From NCBI RefSeq assembly GCF_000194135.1, contig NC_015318.1:758501-822500 (forward strand): a stretch of DNA of 64,000 nucleotides, given 5' to 3'. The position numbers and the translations under genes were made by a program. Numbering within the stretch: the first letter of the stretch is position 1; each line of letters starts with the position of its first letter. Shown piece by piece: positions 44,690 through 53,904 of this stretch. The notes beneath the pieces are model-generated. The model saw only the letters and a program-made list of their open reading frames with translations, ran no database searches and was not told the DNA's origin. The DNA comes from Hippea maritima DSM 10411. GTDB lineage: Bacteria; Campylobacterota_A; Desulfurellia; Desulfurellales; Hippeaceae.

Positions 44690-46118
44690 AAACGCTAAGA
44701 TTATAGCATTCTTTACACTTATAAGCAGGATTTTGGGTTATATTCGGGATGTTTTGATAGCTTCCCATTTTGGCGTAAGTATTTATACAGACATGTTTTT
44801 TATTGCATTCAGGATCCCCAACACATTGAGAAGATTTTTAGGCGAGGGTGCTATAAACTCATCCGTTGTTCCTGTATTGTCAAGGATTGATGAGGATAAG
44901 AAACCTTTAGCTGTCTGGAATATTATATTCGTATTTGGTTTTGTTTTGCTTATGGTTTCTGTTTTGGGTGTTGTATTTTCCAAGGTTTTAGTGGCTATCT
45001 TTGCCGGTGGATACCTAAAAAGCGGGTATTTTCCCCTTATGAACAATATGGTTAAACTCACATTTCCATACATCTTCTTCATAGGCTTAACCGTTCTTTT
45101 TATGGGTATTTTAAACACATACAAGCATTTCGCCATTCCGTCGTTTGCACCCGCACTTTTAAATATAAGTTTGATAGGCTTTGTCTATTTTAGCTATAAG
45201 TTTTCAAACCCTATATATGCGCTTTGTGTGGGCGTTATTATCGGTGGTTTGCTGCAGCTTGCCATCTCTTTGTTTGACTTTACCCTTTTAAAAATTCCAT
45301 TTAGATTTAGCTTGAAGATAGAAAATTCAACAAAACAGATGTTTTCTCTTATGGGTATAACGGCCTTAGGAAGCGGTGTTATGCAGATATCCTCTATGGT
45401 GGATAGCTTTGTGGCAAGTTTTTTGGCACCAGGCAGCTTCTCCTATATCTTTTATGCCAACAGACTGTTTCAGTTGCCGTTTGCCGTTTTTTCTATTGCT
45501 TTGTCTCAGAGTTCCCTGCCTGATCTATCCAGCCTTAGAAGGGATCAACTAACAAAGGCTGTGGCTTTGCTTTTGAGGTTTGTTGTGTTTATCTCTGTTG
45601 CCGTTGAGATGTATTTTCTTTTCTTTTCAAGGGAACTGGTGGATCTGTTATTTAAGCATGGCAGGTTTTCAGGTCCTGCTGCCTCCAACACATCGCTTAC
45701 GCTTAAGATTATGATCTTGGGATTTTTGTTCTTTTCTGTTGCCAAGATCCTGTCCAACGCCTTTTATTCGTTTGAGGATGCAAAAACACCCCTTAGAGCT
45801 TCGATTATCTCCTCATCTGTTGCTATTGTTGCCTCTGTTGCCTTTGGATTTTGGTTGGGGTTTGTTGGCCTTGCCATCTCTATGAGCTTAAGCGGGCTTG
45901 CAAATGCAGTTGTTTTGTGGTTTTATGCCAATAGATCTATAGGCAGGCTAAGGGTTATAGATGTTATAGATAGGCTTTCTGTGTTTGAGTTTGTTGTTTT
46001 ATTGCTTCTATCCTTTGCCTTTAGTAGGATCGCCTTTGGCTTTTTGTTTGTTTTGGTTTTCTATGCGGGTTTTGCACTTTACGGTTTTAAATATTACTCT
46101 GCCTTTGAAAGCAAATAA
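44682..46118 (+). CDS. murJ: Lipid II flippase MurJ
   Basis: MurJ flips lipid II across the inner membrane for peptidoglycan synthesis. The 478-residue protein is almost entirely hydrophobic, with about 13-14 helices, and opens with ISRILGYIRDVLIASHFG, the conserved first-helix signature, followed by FFIAFRIPNTLRRFLGEGAIN. The internal FANRLFQLP-like segment (YANRLFQLPFAVFSIALSQ) and AFYSFEDAKTP also fit. Its last 25 bases overlap the convergent mobA gene. Confidence 0.94.
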   Translation: MFKNAKIIAFFTLISRILGYIRDVLIASHFGVSIYTDMFFIAFRIPNTLRRFLGEGAINSSVVPVLSRIDEDKKPLAVWNIIFVFGFVLLMVSVLGVVFSKVLVAIFAGGYLKSGYFPLMNNMVKLTFPYIFFIGLTVLFMGILNTYKHFAIPSFAPALLNISLIGFVYFSYKFSNPIYALCVGVIIGGLLQLAISLFDFTLLKIPFRFSLKIENSTKQMFSLMGITALGSGVMQISSMVDSFVASFLAPGSFSYIFYANRLFQLPFAVFSIALSQSSLPDLSSLRRDQLTKAVALLLRFVVFISVAVEMYFLFFSRELVDLLFKHGRFSGPAASNTSLTLKIMILGFLFFSVAKILSNAFYSFEDAKTPLRASIISSSVAIVASVAFGFWLGFVGLAISMSLSGLANAVVLWFYANRSIGRLRVIDVIDRLSVFEFVVLLLLSFAFSRIAFGFLFVLVFYAGFALYGFKYYSAFESK

Positions 46119-46663
46119 CCTTCTGCTTTTTTTAGATCCTCTTTTGTATTTATGTTAAAAAAATCTGTGCAGTTGTGCCAATCTATGTATTTTATATTGA
46201 GCTTTTCTATGAAGGACTTTATGCTTCTGTTTTTACAGCCTGTATTTTTTATAAGCCTTTCTGTCTTTTGTGACAAAGCTAAAGGAAATAGCCTTACGCC
46301 ATCACAGTTAAATGCAACAGCATCAAACTGAACACTTAGGTTATCTATCATCATTTTTAGCATTTTGCCTGTTATGAATGGCATATCTGATGTCAAAAAT
46401 ATATAGAAATCAGCCTTGTTCTGTTTCATAACCTCAAGCATGCCGCATAGTGGGCCTAAAAAGGGCAAAGGATCTTTGACGATTGGATAGTCTGTTTTAA
46501 GATCATCGTTAAACCTTAAAGATACAATCGGCCTGTATCCCAATAATTCAACGCTTTCTATTGGATAATCCAGTAGTTCTTTACCCAACAGGTGCGCTTT
46601 TCTTTTGTCTGAGTTGAAGCGGCTGCTCTTTCCGCCTGCCAAAATACAGAACAAAACCCTCAT
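46094..46663 (-). CDS. mobA: Molybdenum cofactor guanylyltransferase MobA
   Basis: MobA attaches GMP to molybdopterin to form the guanine dinucleotide cofactor. The 189-residue protein starts VLFCILAGGKSSRFNSDK with the LAGGKSSR nucleotide loop, then DPLPFLGPLCGMLEVM and FLTSDMPFI, the usual MobA order. ATG 46663 overlaps the upstream stop (ATGA); a longer frame to 46696 would run into the neighbour. It suggests that the organism uses bis-MGD molybdo-enzymes in addition to the unmodified tungstopterin of AOR. The 3' end overlaps murJ on the other strand by 25 bases. Confidence 0.9.
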   Translation of the reverse strand: MRVLFCILAGGKSSRFNSDKRKAHLLGKELLDYPIESVELLGYRPIVSLRFNDDLKTDYPIVKDPLPFLGPLCGMLEVMKQNKADFYIFLTSDMPFITGKMLKMMIDNLSVQFDAVAFNCDGVRLFPLALSQKTERLIKNTGCKNRSIKSFIEKLNIKYIDWHNCTDFFNINTKEDLKKAEGYLLSKAE

Positions 46664-47163
46664 CGCTTTAGTGCCTTTATGCCCTCCAATAAACATTTTA
46701 TGGAAAAACTAAATGGCGGGCGAGATTTTATGAATTGGCAATAATCATCCTTGAAGTATGTTAAGGTTTCTCTTTCCTCTATGTTCATTATAAAATACAG
46801 TCCTGCCGCTGCAAGCCACCCACTAAACAGAATTACAATGATATTTTGGGTTGCAAAAGCAAATCCTATAGCTATAAAGATATTGCCAAAGATTGCAGGA
46901 TGTCTCATGCACGAGAAGATCCCTTCTTCGACCAATCTATCAGGTTGTGTCAGTCTATCTTGTGGTTGTTCGTGGCCAAATTTTCTTAGGCTTTTGCCGG
47001 CTATGATGTTTAAAGCAAGGCCATATAAGATTAAAAATAGGCCAAATATTAGAAATAGTTTTTTTAGGTGTGGATTATAAGACAATTCGGGACTTATGTA
47101 GTTTACCATATACACCGAAGACCACACGGTAAGCCAGAAAGCGATTTTCCACCAGAAACCCAT
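46660..47163 (-). CDS. Isoprenylcysteine carboxyl methyltransferase-like membrane protein
   Basis: A 167-residue (from ATG 47163) integral membrane methyltransferase-like protein with about four or five helices. The C-terminal half carries the ICMT/PEMT motifs: GIFSCMRHPAIFGNIF (RHP-x3-G) and IEERETLTYFKDDY. Such bacterial proteins methylate lipids or other small hydrophobic substrates; the actual one is unknown. A longer frame from TTG 47193 adds 10 residues, but its first codon overlaps the -35 box; the -10 box ends 7 bases before ATG 47163, so a leaderless start there fits best. ATGA overlap with mobA. Confidence 0.8.
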   Translation of the reverse strand: MGFWWKIAFWLTVWSSVYMVNYISPELSYNPHLKKLFLIFGLFLILYGLALNIIAGKSLRKFGHEQPQDRLTQPDRLVEEGIFSCMRHPAIFGNIFIAIGFAFATQNIIVILFSGWLAAAGLYFIMNIEERETLTYFKDDYCQFIKSRPPFSFSIKCLLEGIKALKR

Positions 47164-47170
47164 AAAAGCA

Positions 47171-47198
47171 AGTATAGAATAAAGAAAAATCAAGTCAA
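47171..47198 (-). promoter_or_regulatory. Promoter of the ICMT-like gene and mobA
   Basis: Minus strand: TTGACT (47198-47193), 16-base spacer, TATACT (47176-47171). The predicted start coincides with the A of ATG 47163, so the transcript should be leaderless; no ribosome site is visible. Confidence 0.5.
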
Positions 47199-47235
47199 GT
47201 GTAAGGTTAAAGTTGCAAATGGGTGTAAAAAATTA

Positions 47236-47263
47236 TTGTAATTACGCTCGGTTTCGGTAATAT
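47236..47263 (+). promoter_or_regulatory. Putative promoter of the prmA-like/purL block
   Basis: TTGTAA (47236-47241), 16-base spacer, TAATAT (47258-47263), ending 29 bases before the ATG at 47293, with a GAGGTGG ribosome site in between. It is divergent from the ICMT-like gene promoter. Confidence 0.45.
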
Positions 47264-47292
47264 ATAAGCCACTAATAAATTTGAGGTGGCTA

Positions 47293-47892
47293 ATGCGGTG
47301 GCGTTGGAAGGATGAGAATAAGGTTATAGAAATAGGGAAGGGTTTCTGTATAGCACCTCCTTGGTTTGAAACAGATAAAATCAAGATATCCTTGGTTGAA
47401 GGTAGCTCTTTTGGAACGGGAATTCATGAAACCACGGTAAGCTGCATGGAGATAGCAGAAAAGATTGACTTTAAAGGTAAAAGGATTTTGGATGTGGGTA
47501 TAGGAAGCGGCATACTTTCGATTGCAGCCTTAAAGTTGGGGGCAAAAGAGGCCGTTGGTTTTGACATAGAGGAGTCAGCGATAAGGGAGTGTATAGAGAA
47601 CGGTAAACTCAACGGCGTTTCTGATGGTCTGGTCTGTTTTGTTGCAGATTCACCATCATCTATATCGGGCAGCTTTGATGTGGTGTTTGCCAATATATTT
47701 GACGATATCATACTTGCTATGTGTGATGAAATTAACAGGCTCACAAAAGATGGCGGTTTTGTTGTATTATCCGGTGTATTACCAGAGGAAAACTTCACAG
47801 TAAAGAAGAGATTTACCCAGATGGGATATCAGCTTTTAGAAAATAGGTTTTTAGAGGAATACACAACACTGCTTTTTAAAAAGGGGGATTAA
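47293..47892 (+). CDS. PrmA-like methyltransferase, short form
   Basis: A 199-residue SAM methyltransferase close to ribosomal protein L11 methyltransferase PrmA. FETDKIKISLVEGSSFGTGIHETT is the PrmA-specific entry block (split as GSSFGTGIHETT), followed by motif I LDVGIGSGILSIAALKLGA and the FANIF loop where PrmA has N-I/L. It lacks most of the N-terminal L11-recognition domain found in longer PrmA proteins, so its substrate may differ. ATG 47293 has a GAGGTGG ribosome site 5-6 bases upstream; the earlier TTG is not supported. PurL follows immediately. Confidence 0.82.
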   Translation: MRWRWKDENKVIEIGKGFCIAPPWFETDKIKISLVEGSSFGTGIHETTVSCMEIAEKIDFKGKRILDVGIGSGILSIAALKLGAKEAVGFDIEESAIRECIENGKLNGVSDGLVCFVADSPSSISGSFDVVFANIFDDIILAMCDEINRLTKDGGFVVLSGVLPEENFTVKKRFTQMGYQLLENRFLEEYTTLLFKKGD

Positions 47893-50088
47893 ATGAATTT
47901 AGAGGATAAACTCGCTGCTATTGGCTTAAAGAAAGAGGAGTATGAGCTTTTAAAGGAGAAACTAAAAAGAGAACCGTTAGATATAGAGCTTGAGATAGCA
48001 TCGGCTATGTGGAGTGAACACTGCAGTTATAAATCATCCAAACTCCATCTAAAAAAACTCCCAACCAAAGGTGAGCGTGTCGTTATAGGGCCTGGTGAGA
48101 ACGCTGGGGTTATAGATGTGGGCGATGGCTATGTGGCGGTGTTTAAGATGGAGTCCCACAACCATCCAAGCTTCATCGAGCCCTATCAGGGTGCAGCCAC
48201 AGGCGTTGGTGGTATTTTAAGGGATGTTTTTACAATGGGCGCAAGACCTGTAATGAATATGGATGGTTTGTTTTTTGGGGATATAGAGTTTTCAAGGACA
48301 AAGTTTTTGATAGATGGCGTTGTGCGCGGAATTGGTGATTATGGAAACTGCGTTGGTGTGCCGACCATTGGCGGTATGACATTCTTTGATGAGTATTATA
48401 ACACCAACAACTTAGTCAATGCCTTCTGTTTGGGTTTAGGTAAAAAGGATAGGATATTTTTGGGCGTTGCAAAGGGTGTTGGCAATCCCGTGTTTTATGT
48501 GGGCTCAAAGACGGGCAAAGACGGCATACACGGTGCAACTATGGCTTCTGCTTCGTTTGATGAAAATTTTGAAGATGAAAGACCAGCCGTTCAGGTGGGA
48601 GACCCATTTACCGAGAAGCTTTTACTTGAGGCATGCCTTGAGCTTATGAATAGGGATATAATAGAGGGTATCCAGGATATGGGGGCTGCTGGCTTAACAT
48701 CAAGCTCGTTTGAGATGGCAGACAGGGGCGGTGTTGGACTTGAGCTGTATTTGGATAGGGTTCCGGTTAGAGAAAAGTTAACCCCCAGCGAGATAATGCT
48801 GTCTGAATCCCAGGAGAGAATGCTTATCATTGCAAAGAAGGGCAGGGAAGAAGAGATAAAGCAGGTTTTTAGAAAATGGAGTCTGGATGCTGAGGTTATT
48901 GGAAAGGTAATAGAAGAGAAAAGTATAAAACTGTTTTGGAAAGATGAGCTTATAGCAGACATAGATGTGGGATTAATGGCATCTAACTCGCCTGTTTACA
49001 GAAGACCCACAAAAAAACCCACTTACATAGAAACAATAGAGGATTTTAATTTTGAAAACTTGGAGGAGCCTTCCAATTATAATGATGTCTTGATCAAGCT
49101 ATTCTCAACGCCGGAGTTTTCAACTAAAAAACCACTCTATGAGCAATACGATTCAACTGTTCAGGATAATACAATTCTAAAACCCGGTAGCGATGCAGCC
49201 CTGATAAGGATAAAAGAAACGGGTAAAGGGATAGCTGCAAGCCTGGATGTAAACCCGCGCTATGTTTACATAAATCCCCAAAAGGGAACGGAATTGGCTG
49301 TTCTTGAGTCTTTTAGAAACCTGATAACAGTGGGTGCAACACCTGTGGCTTTAACGGATTGTTTGAACTTTGGTAACCCTGAAAACCCCGAGATTATGTG
49401 GCAGTTTGAGCAGTCGATTATAGGTATGAAGACAGCCTGTGAGAATTTGGGTGTTGCTGTTGTTAGTGGTAATGTGAGCTTTTACAACGAAACAAGCGGC
49501 AAAAATATACACCCAACACCTGCTGTTGGTATGGTTGGGGTTATCTCAAAACCACTGAATGCTCCAAGTATAGGCTTTAAAAAGGATCGCTCTGATATCT
49601 ATCTTGTGGGCAGGATAAATCCAAACGAGTTGGGCGGCAGTGCTTACCTTAAGTGGATTTTTAATAAAACAGCTGGAAGGCTCCCTCAAGTGGATTACCA
49701 ACTGCATAAAAAGTTGCTGAGTTTCATGGTTGAGGCGGTTGATAGTGGTTTGATCAGGGCAGCCCACGATGTATCAGAGGGGGGTATCCTGATAACACTT
49801 GCCGAGATGTGCGTCTCCTCTTTGAAGGGTGCTAAGGTTGAGCTTTATATAAAGGGCAGAAAGGACCTTTATCTGTTTAGCGAGTCTCAAGGCGCTATTG
49901 TAATTGAGGCAGACAGCGATGTAATAGCTCTGGCTGAAAGGTTTGACCTGACCATATCGAGGATCGGCACGGTGGAAGGTTATAGATTGAAGGTTAACGA
50001 TATAATCGATATAGATGTTCTTAGACTGAAAAAAGAAAACGAGAGGTTCTTTGGAGAGGTCTTTGGCTGGTCTGATGAATGTGTTTGA
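47893..50088 (+). CDS. purL: Phosphoribosylformylglycinamidine synthase subunit PurL
   Basis: PurL converts FGAR to FGAM with ATP, using ammonia from PurQ, in purine synthesis. The 731-residue protein is the small (PurLQS-type) form. [44 protein letters not shown] and the [18 protein letters not shown] block define the N-terminal half; [17 protein letters not shown] and the second half ([34 protein letters not shown]) complete the two repeats. PurQ and PurS are not in the window. It starts right after the prmA-like stop with an AAAAAGGGGG ribosome site. Confidence 0.95.
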   Translation: MNLEDKLAAIGLKKEEYELLKEKLKREPLDIELEIASAMWSEHCSYKSSKLHLKKLPTKGERVVIGPGENAGVIDVGDGYVAVFKMESHNHPSFIEPYQGAATGVGGILRDVFTMGARPVMNMDGLFFGDIEFSRTKFLIDGVVRGIGDYGNCVGVPTIGGMTFFDEYYNTNNLVNAFCLGLGKKDRIFLGVAKGVGNPVFYVGSKTGKDGIHGATMASASFDENFEDERPAVQVGDPFTEKLLLEACLELMNRDIIEGIQDMGAAGLTSSSFEMADRGGVGLELYLDRVPVREKLTPSEIMLSESQERMLIIAKKGREEEIKQVFRKWSLDAEVIGKVIEEKSIKLFWKDELIADIDVGLMASNSPVYRRPTKKPTYIETIEDFNFENLEEPSNYNDVLIKLFSTPEFSTKKPLYEQYDSTVQDNTILKPGSDAALIRIKETGKGIAASLDVNPRYVYINPQKGTELAVLESFRNLITVGATPVALTDCLNFGNPENPEIMWQFEQSIIGMKTACENLGVAVVSGNVSFYNETSGKNIHPTPAVGMVGVISKPLNAPSIGFKKDRSDIYLVGRINPNELGGSAYLKWIFNKTAGRLPQVDYQLHKKLLSFMVEAVDSGLIRAAHDVSEGGILITLAEMCVSSLKGAKVELYIKGRKDLYLFSESQGAIVIEADSDVIALAERFDLTISRIGTVEGYRLKVNDIIDIDVLRLKKENERFFGEVFGWSDECV

Positions 50089-50377
50089 TAATATAAAGGT
50101 TGCAGATGATGAGATATTTGAGACTATTGCAAACTCGGGAGATGTTAGGATAGAAAGGATAATCTCAAACGGACAGACCTCACCCAAAGGATTTTTTTAT
50201 GATCAGGATGAGTATGAGTTTGTTATTCTGCTTAAAGGTGAGGCTGAGCTTTTATTTGAAGATTCAGGTAGGATAAGGTTAAAAGAGGGTGATTATCTCA
50301 TAATAGAGCCACACAGAAGACACAGGGTTGAATACACATCAAAGCCAGCCATCTGGTTGTGCGTATTTTACAGATGA
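50075..50377 (+). CDS. Small cupin protein
   Basis: A 100-residue single-domain cupin. The barrel motifs are visible as [25 protein letters not shown] (partial motif 1, with D and E where histidines are usual) and [16 protein letters not shown] (motif 2 with H residues). Metal binding is plausible; function unknown. I use ATG 50075, 14 bases before the purL stop, because a TTG at 50051 would add eight residues not needed for the fold. It overlaps uvrC by ATGA. Confidence 0.78.
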   Translation: MNVFDNIKVADDEIFETIANSGDVRIERIISNGQTSPKGFFYDQDEYEFVILLKGEAELLFEDSGRIRLKEGDYLIIEPHRRHRVEYTSKPAIWLCVFYR

Positions 50378-52176
50378 GTCAGAAGATAGAGCTATTTAAA
50401 AACCCTTCTTTGATAAAGGATATACCGAAGTTTCCCGGTGTTTATATAATCTTCTCATCCAATGATGAGATACTTTATGTGGGTAAGGCAAAATCCTTAA
50501 GGGATAGGCTCAAATCCTATCTGAATCCAAAGGAGATGTATGCGCTTAAGGTCTCACTGATAGAGGAAGCCTGTAGCGTCGAGATTATTACGGTCAACTC
50601 AGAACTTGAAGCCCTTCTGCTTGAGTCCAATCTCATAAAGGAGTATCGGCCACCATACAACATAGTTTTGAGGGATGACAAAAGTTATCCCTATTTGAGG
50701 ATAAGTTTTAGCGAGAGGTTTCCAAGGCTTTGGATAGCACGCAGAATTAAGAATAAAAAAGATTTCTATTTTGGCCCTATAACGCCAGCTGATAAACTTA
50801 AAACCTTGATAAAACTGCTAAAGAACTCATTTAAAATAGCTCAAAAGAACGATAAGCAGTGTCAGGGTTCATCATCGGCCTGTATTTACTATCAGATGGG
50901 GAAGTGTTTAGCGCCATGCATTGGAAATATCTCGCAGGAGGATTACCTAAAGATCATAGAGGAGATAAAGCATATACTTACAAATCCAAAGAAGATAAAA
51001 AAACAGCTATTGGATGAGCTAAACGGTTATATTGAAAGGCTTGAGTTTGAGAAGGCTATCCAGGTCAGGGATAAGCTTAAGGCTATAGAACTACTTGAGA
51101 ATAAGCAAAGCGTCTCTGAAATCGGTGAGGATTTTTGTGATGTGATTACATTTGAAAGAAGCGGCGTTGTGGTTTGTGTTTATATTATGAGCATAAGGTT
51201 TTCCAATGTCGTAGGGAATAGAACATACTTTTTTTACACAGATAGCATAGATGATGGGTTTAAAGAGAGCTTTATAGTTCAATATTACCTAAATCAGCAG
51301 CAAGTGATCCCCGATGTTTTGTTGGTGGATGAGGGTTTGAACCATTTGATTTTAAAGGATGCTTTAGCCAATCAGAAAAGCGTGGATGTTATAGCCCCAA
51401 AGAAAGGGGCAAGAAAGAGATTGCTTGAGCTTGCAAAGAAGAACGCCAAGATGAATCTGGATATTCACATGAATCAGTTCAAACACAACATTGATATGTT
51501 GGAGAAGCTAAAAAAAGCACTGAATCTGGCAAAAACCCCGTATTTTATAGATGTTGCAGACATATCCCATACAGGATTTGAAAATGTCGTGGGCGGGGTT
51601 GTAAGATATACCGTTTCAGGCTTTGATAGGTCTATGTATAGACGGTATAAGCTGGATGCAAAGTTTGAGAAGGAAGCCATGTTTGAGATGCTTTCAAGGC
51701 ATAAAAGACTGCTTCTTAACTCTGCACATAAGCTGGCGGATCTGATTCTTGTTGATGGTGGTATGGTTCAAGTAAATACAGCTAAAGAGGTGTTTAAAAA
51801 CCTGCCGGTTATTGGCATATCCAAAGAGAAGATAGATGGGAAAGCAAAGAGAAGTTTAGGTGATGTTAAGGATAGGATATACTCAGAAAACGGCGTTGTT
51901 GAAGTTGATGGAGAAGTTTTGTCGTTTTTACAAAAGCTCAGGGATGAGGTGCATAGATTTGCCATTGAATATCACAGAAAAAAAAGAGAGGACTATGTGC
52001 TTGCAAGTGCTCTGGATAGGATCGAGTTTATAGGGCCAAAGAGAAAAAAGGCACTGTTTGAGAAGTTTGGTAGTATAGATAACATAAAAACAGCTTCAAT
52101 TGAAGAGATAAGCTCAGTTAAAGGGATAAGTAGAAAGATAGCTTCAATTATAAAAGAAAAGCTTAAAGAGACTTAA
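50374..52176 (+). CDS. uvrC: UvrABC system protein C
   Basis: UvrC makes both incisions in nucleotide excision repair. The 600-residue protein has the GIY-YIG domain at the N-terminus (FPGVYIIF … EILYVGKAKSLRDRLKSY), the UVR motif region (LEFEKAIQVRDKLKAIELLE), the C-terminal RNase-H-like nuclease (DVADISHTGFENVVGG, LILVDGGMVQ) and a tandem helix-hairpin-helix at the end (FIGPKRKKALFEKFG, SSVKGISRKIASII). The linker carries four cysteines (KQCQG…SACIYYQMGKC…APC), consistent with the Fe-S cluster known in UvrC. ATG 50374 gives an ATGA overlap with the cupin gene. Confidence 0.95.
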   Translation: MSQKIELFKNPSLIKDIPKFPGVYIIFSSNDEILYVGKAKSLRDRLKSYLNPKEMYALKVSLIEEACSVEIITVNSELEALLLESNLIKEYRPPYNIVLRDDKSYPYLRISFSERFPRLWIARRIKNKKDFYFGPITPADKLKTLIKLLKNSFKIAQKNDKQCQGSSSACIYYQMGKCLAPCIGNISQEDYLKIIEEIKHILTNPKKIKKQLLDELNGYIERLEFEKAIQVRDKLKAIELLENKQSVSEIGEDFCDVITFERSGVVVCVYIMSIRFSNVVGNRTYFFYTDSIDDGFKESFIVQYYLNQQQVIPDVLLVDEGLNHLILKDALANQKSVDVIAPKKGARKRLLELAKKNAKMNLDIHMNQFKHNIDMLEKLKKALNLAKTPYFIDVADISHTGFENVVGGVVRYTVSGFDRSMYRRYKLDAKFEKEAMFEMLSRHKRLLLNSAHKLADLILVDGGMVQVNTAKEVFKNLPVIGISKEKIDGKAKRSLGDVKDRIYSENGVVEVDGEVLSFLQKLRDEVHRFAIEYHRKKREDYVLASALDRIEFIGPKRKKALFEKFGSIDNIKTASIEEISSVKGISRKIASIIKEKLKET

Positions 52177-52181
52177 ATATC

Positions 52182-52210
52182 TTGACATAATTTTGAATAA
52201 TACATAGTAT
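52182..52210 (+). promoter_or_regulatory. Promoter of the Liv-type binding protein gene
   Basis: A perfect TTGACA (52182-52187), 17-base spacer, TAGTAT (52205-52210). The predicted start near 52217 leaves a leader of about 35 bases with a GGAGGTGG ribosome site before ATG 52252. Confidence 0.65.
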
Positions 52211-52251
52211 TGTTAATAGTTATTTTTTTATGAATTAACAATGGAGGTGGT

Positions 52252-53349
52252 ATGGTAAGGGTTATTTTATCTTTGGTGTTTGTTTTTATCTTTAGTTTTT
52301 CTGCAACAGCAGATAATTTGAAGGTTGGAGTTTATCTTTCTACAACAGGTCCTGTAGCTGCATGGGGAAGACTTGAATGGGATGGTATAAAGGTAGCTCA
52401 TTCACTAAAAGGAAAAGTTAGAGGAAAGTCGGTAAAGCTTATTCTTGAGGATGTTGGTAGTAGACCTGAAGGTGCCGCATTGGCGGCTGAAAAATTGGTT
52501 AATGAGGGCATAAGGTTTGTAGTTGGCCCTGTTGCAAGTTTTGCAGCATTTGCTGCTATTCCAATATTTGAAAAGTACGGTGTTGTTGATGTAATACCCA
52601 CGGCGAATGCTAAAGGATTGAGTGAAAACCGCACATTTATATCAAGAGTATGTTTTAATAATGCCCAGCAAGCACGTGTTATGGCAAACTATATAGCATC
52701 AGCAAAACTAAAAAAAGGCGTGATTGTAGAGGATATATCTCAGGATTATTCAGTAGATTTAACAAACAACTTTATCAAAGAATTTAAAAAATGCGGAGGA
52801 ACAGTAATAAAAATTTTTAGAATTTCAAGTTCTGATAGCGATTTCTTGGCTTTGGCTACGCAGATAAAAAGGCTTAACCCAGATTTTGTCTATTTAACTA
52901 CATATTACAACTCAATTGCCTTAACATTGAAAGACTTAAGGGCTATGGGTTACAAAAATAAGGTATTTGCCGGTTCTGCGGCATCCTCCCAAGCTTTAAT
53001 AGATATAGCCAAAGATGCAGCAGAGGGTTTGGTTTTTACAGATGATTTTGATCCGCTAATACCTCAGGGTAGATTATCAAAGAATTTCATTGATATCTTT
53101 AAAAAAAGATACGACAGATTCCCTGATTCACCAGAAGCTTTGGCAGCTGATGCTTATCTTTTGCTTATAAACTCTATTGAAAAATCCAGGAAATTAACTC
53201 CCATAGATGTGGCGAATGAAGCAAGGAATGCAGTATTTTATGGTGTTACTGGTAAGATAATAATCAAAAACGGTATAGTGAAAAGAACCATTGTTCTAAG
53301 GAAAGTGGAAAATTCACAATTTAGACCTGTAGCTGTCTTTGAGCCATAA
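52252..53349 (+). CDS. Branched-chain amino acid-type periplasmic binding protein
   Basis: A 365-residue Leu/Ile/Val-binding-protein-family (LivJ) receptor with a signal peptide (residues 1-20, cleavage after SATA). The mature part opens LKVGVYLSTTGPVAAWGRLEWDG, the ligand-site start of the family, and continues with FVVGPVASFAAFAAIPIFEKYGV and PDFVYLTTYYNSIALTL. It would deliver an amino acid or other small amide/acid to an ABC importer. It is monocistronic, with its own promoter, and no permease or ATPase gene is nearby, so it may work with a transporter encoded elsewhere. Confidence 0.88.
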   Translation: MVRVILSLVFVFIFSFSATADNLKVGVYLSTTGPVAAWGRLEWDGIKVAHSLKGKVRGKSVKLILEDVGSRPEGAALAAEKLVNEGIRFVVGPVASFAAFAAIPIFEKYGVVDVIPTANAKGLSENRTFISRVCFNNAQQARVMANYIASAKLKKGVIVEDISQDYSVDLTNNFIKEFKKCGGTVIKIFRISSSDSDFLALATQIKRLNPDFVYLTTYYNSIALTLKDLRAMGYKNKVFAGSAASSQALIDIAKDAAEGLVFTDDFDPLIPQGRLSKNFIDIFKKRYDRFPDSPEALAADAYLLLINSIEKSRKLTPIDVANEARNAVFYGVTGKIIIKNGIVKRTIVLRKVENSQFRPVAVFEP

Positions 53350-53350
53350 A

Positions 53351-53374
53351 AAAGGCGGGCTAAAACCCGCCTTT
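53351..53374 (-). terminator. Bidirectional rho-independent terminator
   Basis: A perfect stem AAAGGCGGG/CCCGCCTTT with a 6-base loop lies between the convergent binding-protein gene and the biotin-carrier gene. On the minus strand it ends in a run of seven T, a strong terminator for the carboxylase operon; on the plus strand the tail is CTTTATAG, weaker. Confidence 0.85.
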
Positions 53375-53383
53375 ATAGGTGTT

Positions 53384-53887
53384 TTACTCTATCGTCACAA
53401 GTTTTGCTTCAGCTTCAATAACCTCTCCGGCCTCAACAAATACCTCTGTAACCTTACCATCTTTGGGTGATCTAATCTCGTTTTGCATCTTCATAGCCTC
53501 AAGAATCAAAACAATATCACCTTCTTTAACCTCATCACCTTCGTTGACTTTAACATCAATAATTTTTCCGGGCATTTCAGACTTAAGCGTGTATGCACCC
53601 TCAAGGCCACCGGCGCCACCCCTCTTTTCGAGCATCCTCTTTTTGAGCTCATCCATAACCTCTATTTTAAAGAGATCTCCCTCGTTATAAACATAATAAA
53701 GACCGTCTTTGTAATCTAAATTAACCTCATACGATTTACCGTTAATTATTAGAGAATAAACTGAGCTTTCTGTCAACTGTGCATCTACTATGTAAGACTT
53801 CTCATCTATTATCACTTCAAATTTATTAGGCTCTATCTCTTTTACATCTATCTTGTATTCTACATTATCAAGCGTAGCTATATACAT
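53384..53887 (-). CDS. Biotin carboxyl carrier domain protein
   Basis: A 167-residue biotin carrier. The C-terminal lipoyl/biotinyl domain (about residues 97-167) contains the EAMKM biotinylation motif with its lysine around residue 134 and the PMPGKI-like entry SEMPGKIIDVKVNEGDEV. The first part is a beta-rich region of the kind seen in carboxylase alpha chains, followed by a Gly-rich hinge (RGGAGGLEG). It is the last gene of a three-gene minus-strand operon with biotin carboxylase and carboxyltransferase, followed by a strong terminator. Confidence 0.92.
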   Translation of the reverse strand: MYIATLDNVEYKIDVKEIEPNKFEVIIDEKSYIVDAQLTESSVYSLIINGKSYEVNLDYKDGLYYVYNEGDLFKIEVMDELKKRMLEKRGGAGGLEGAYTLKSEMPGKIIDVKVNEGDEVKEGDIVLILEAMKMQNEIRSPKDGKVTEVFVEAGEVIEAEAKLVTIE

Positions 53888-53904
53888 ACTCTACTCCTTC
53901 CTTT

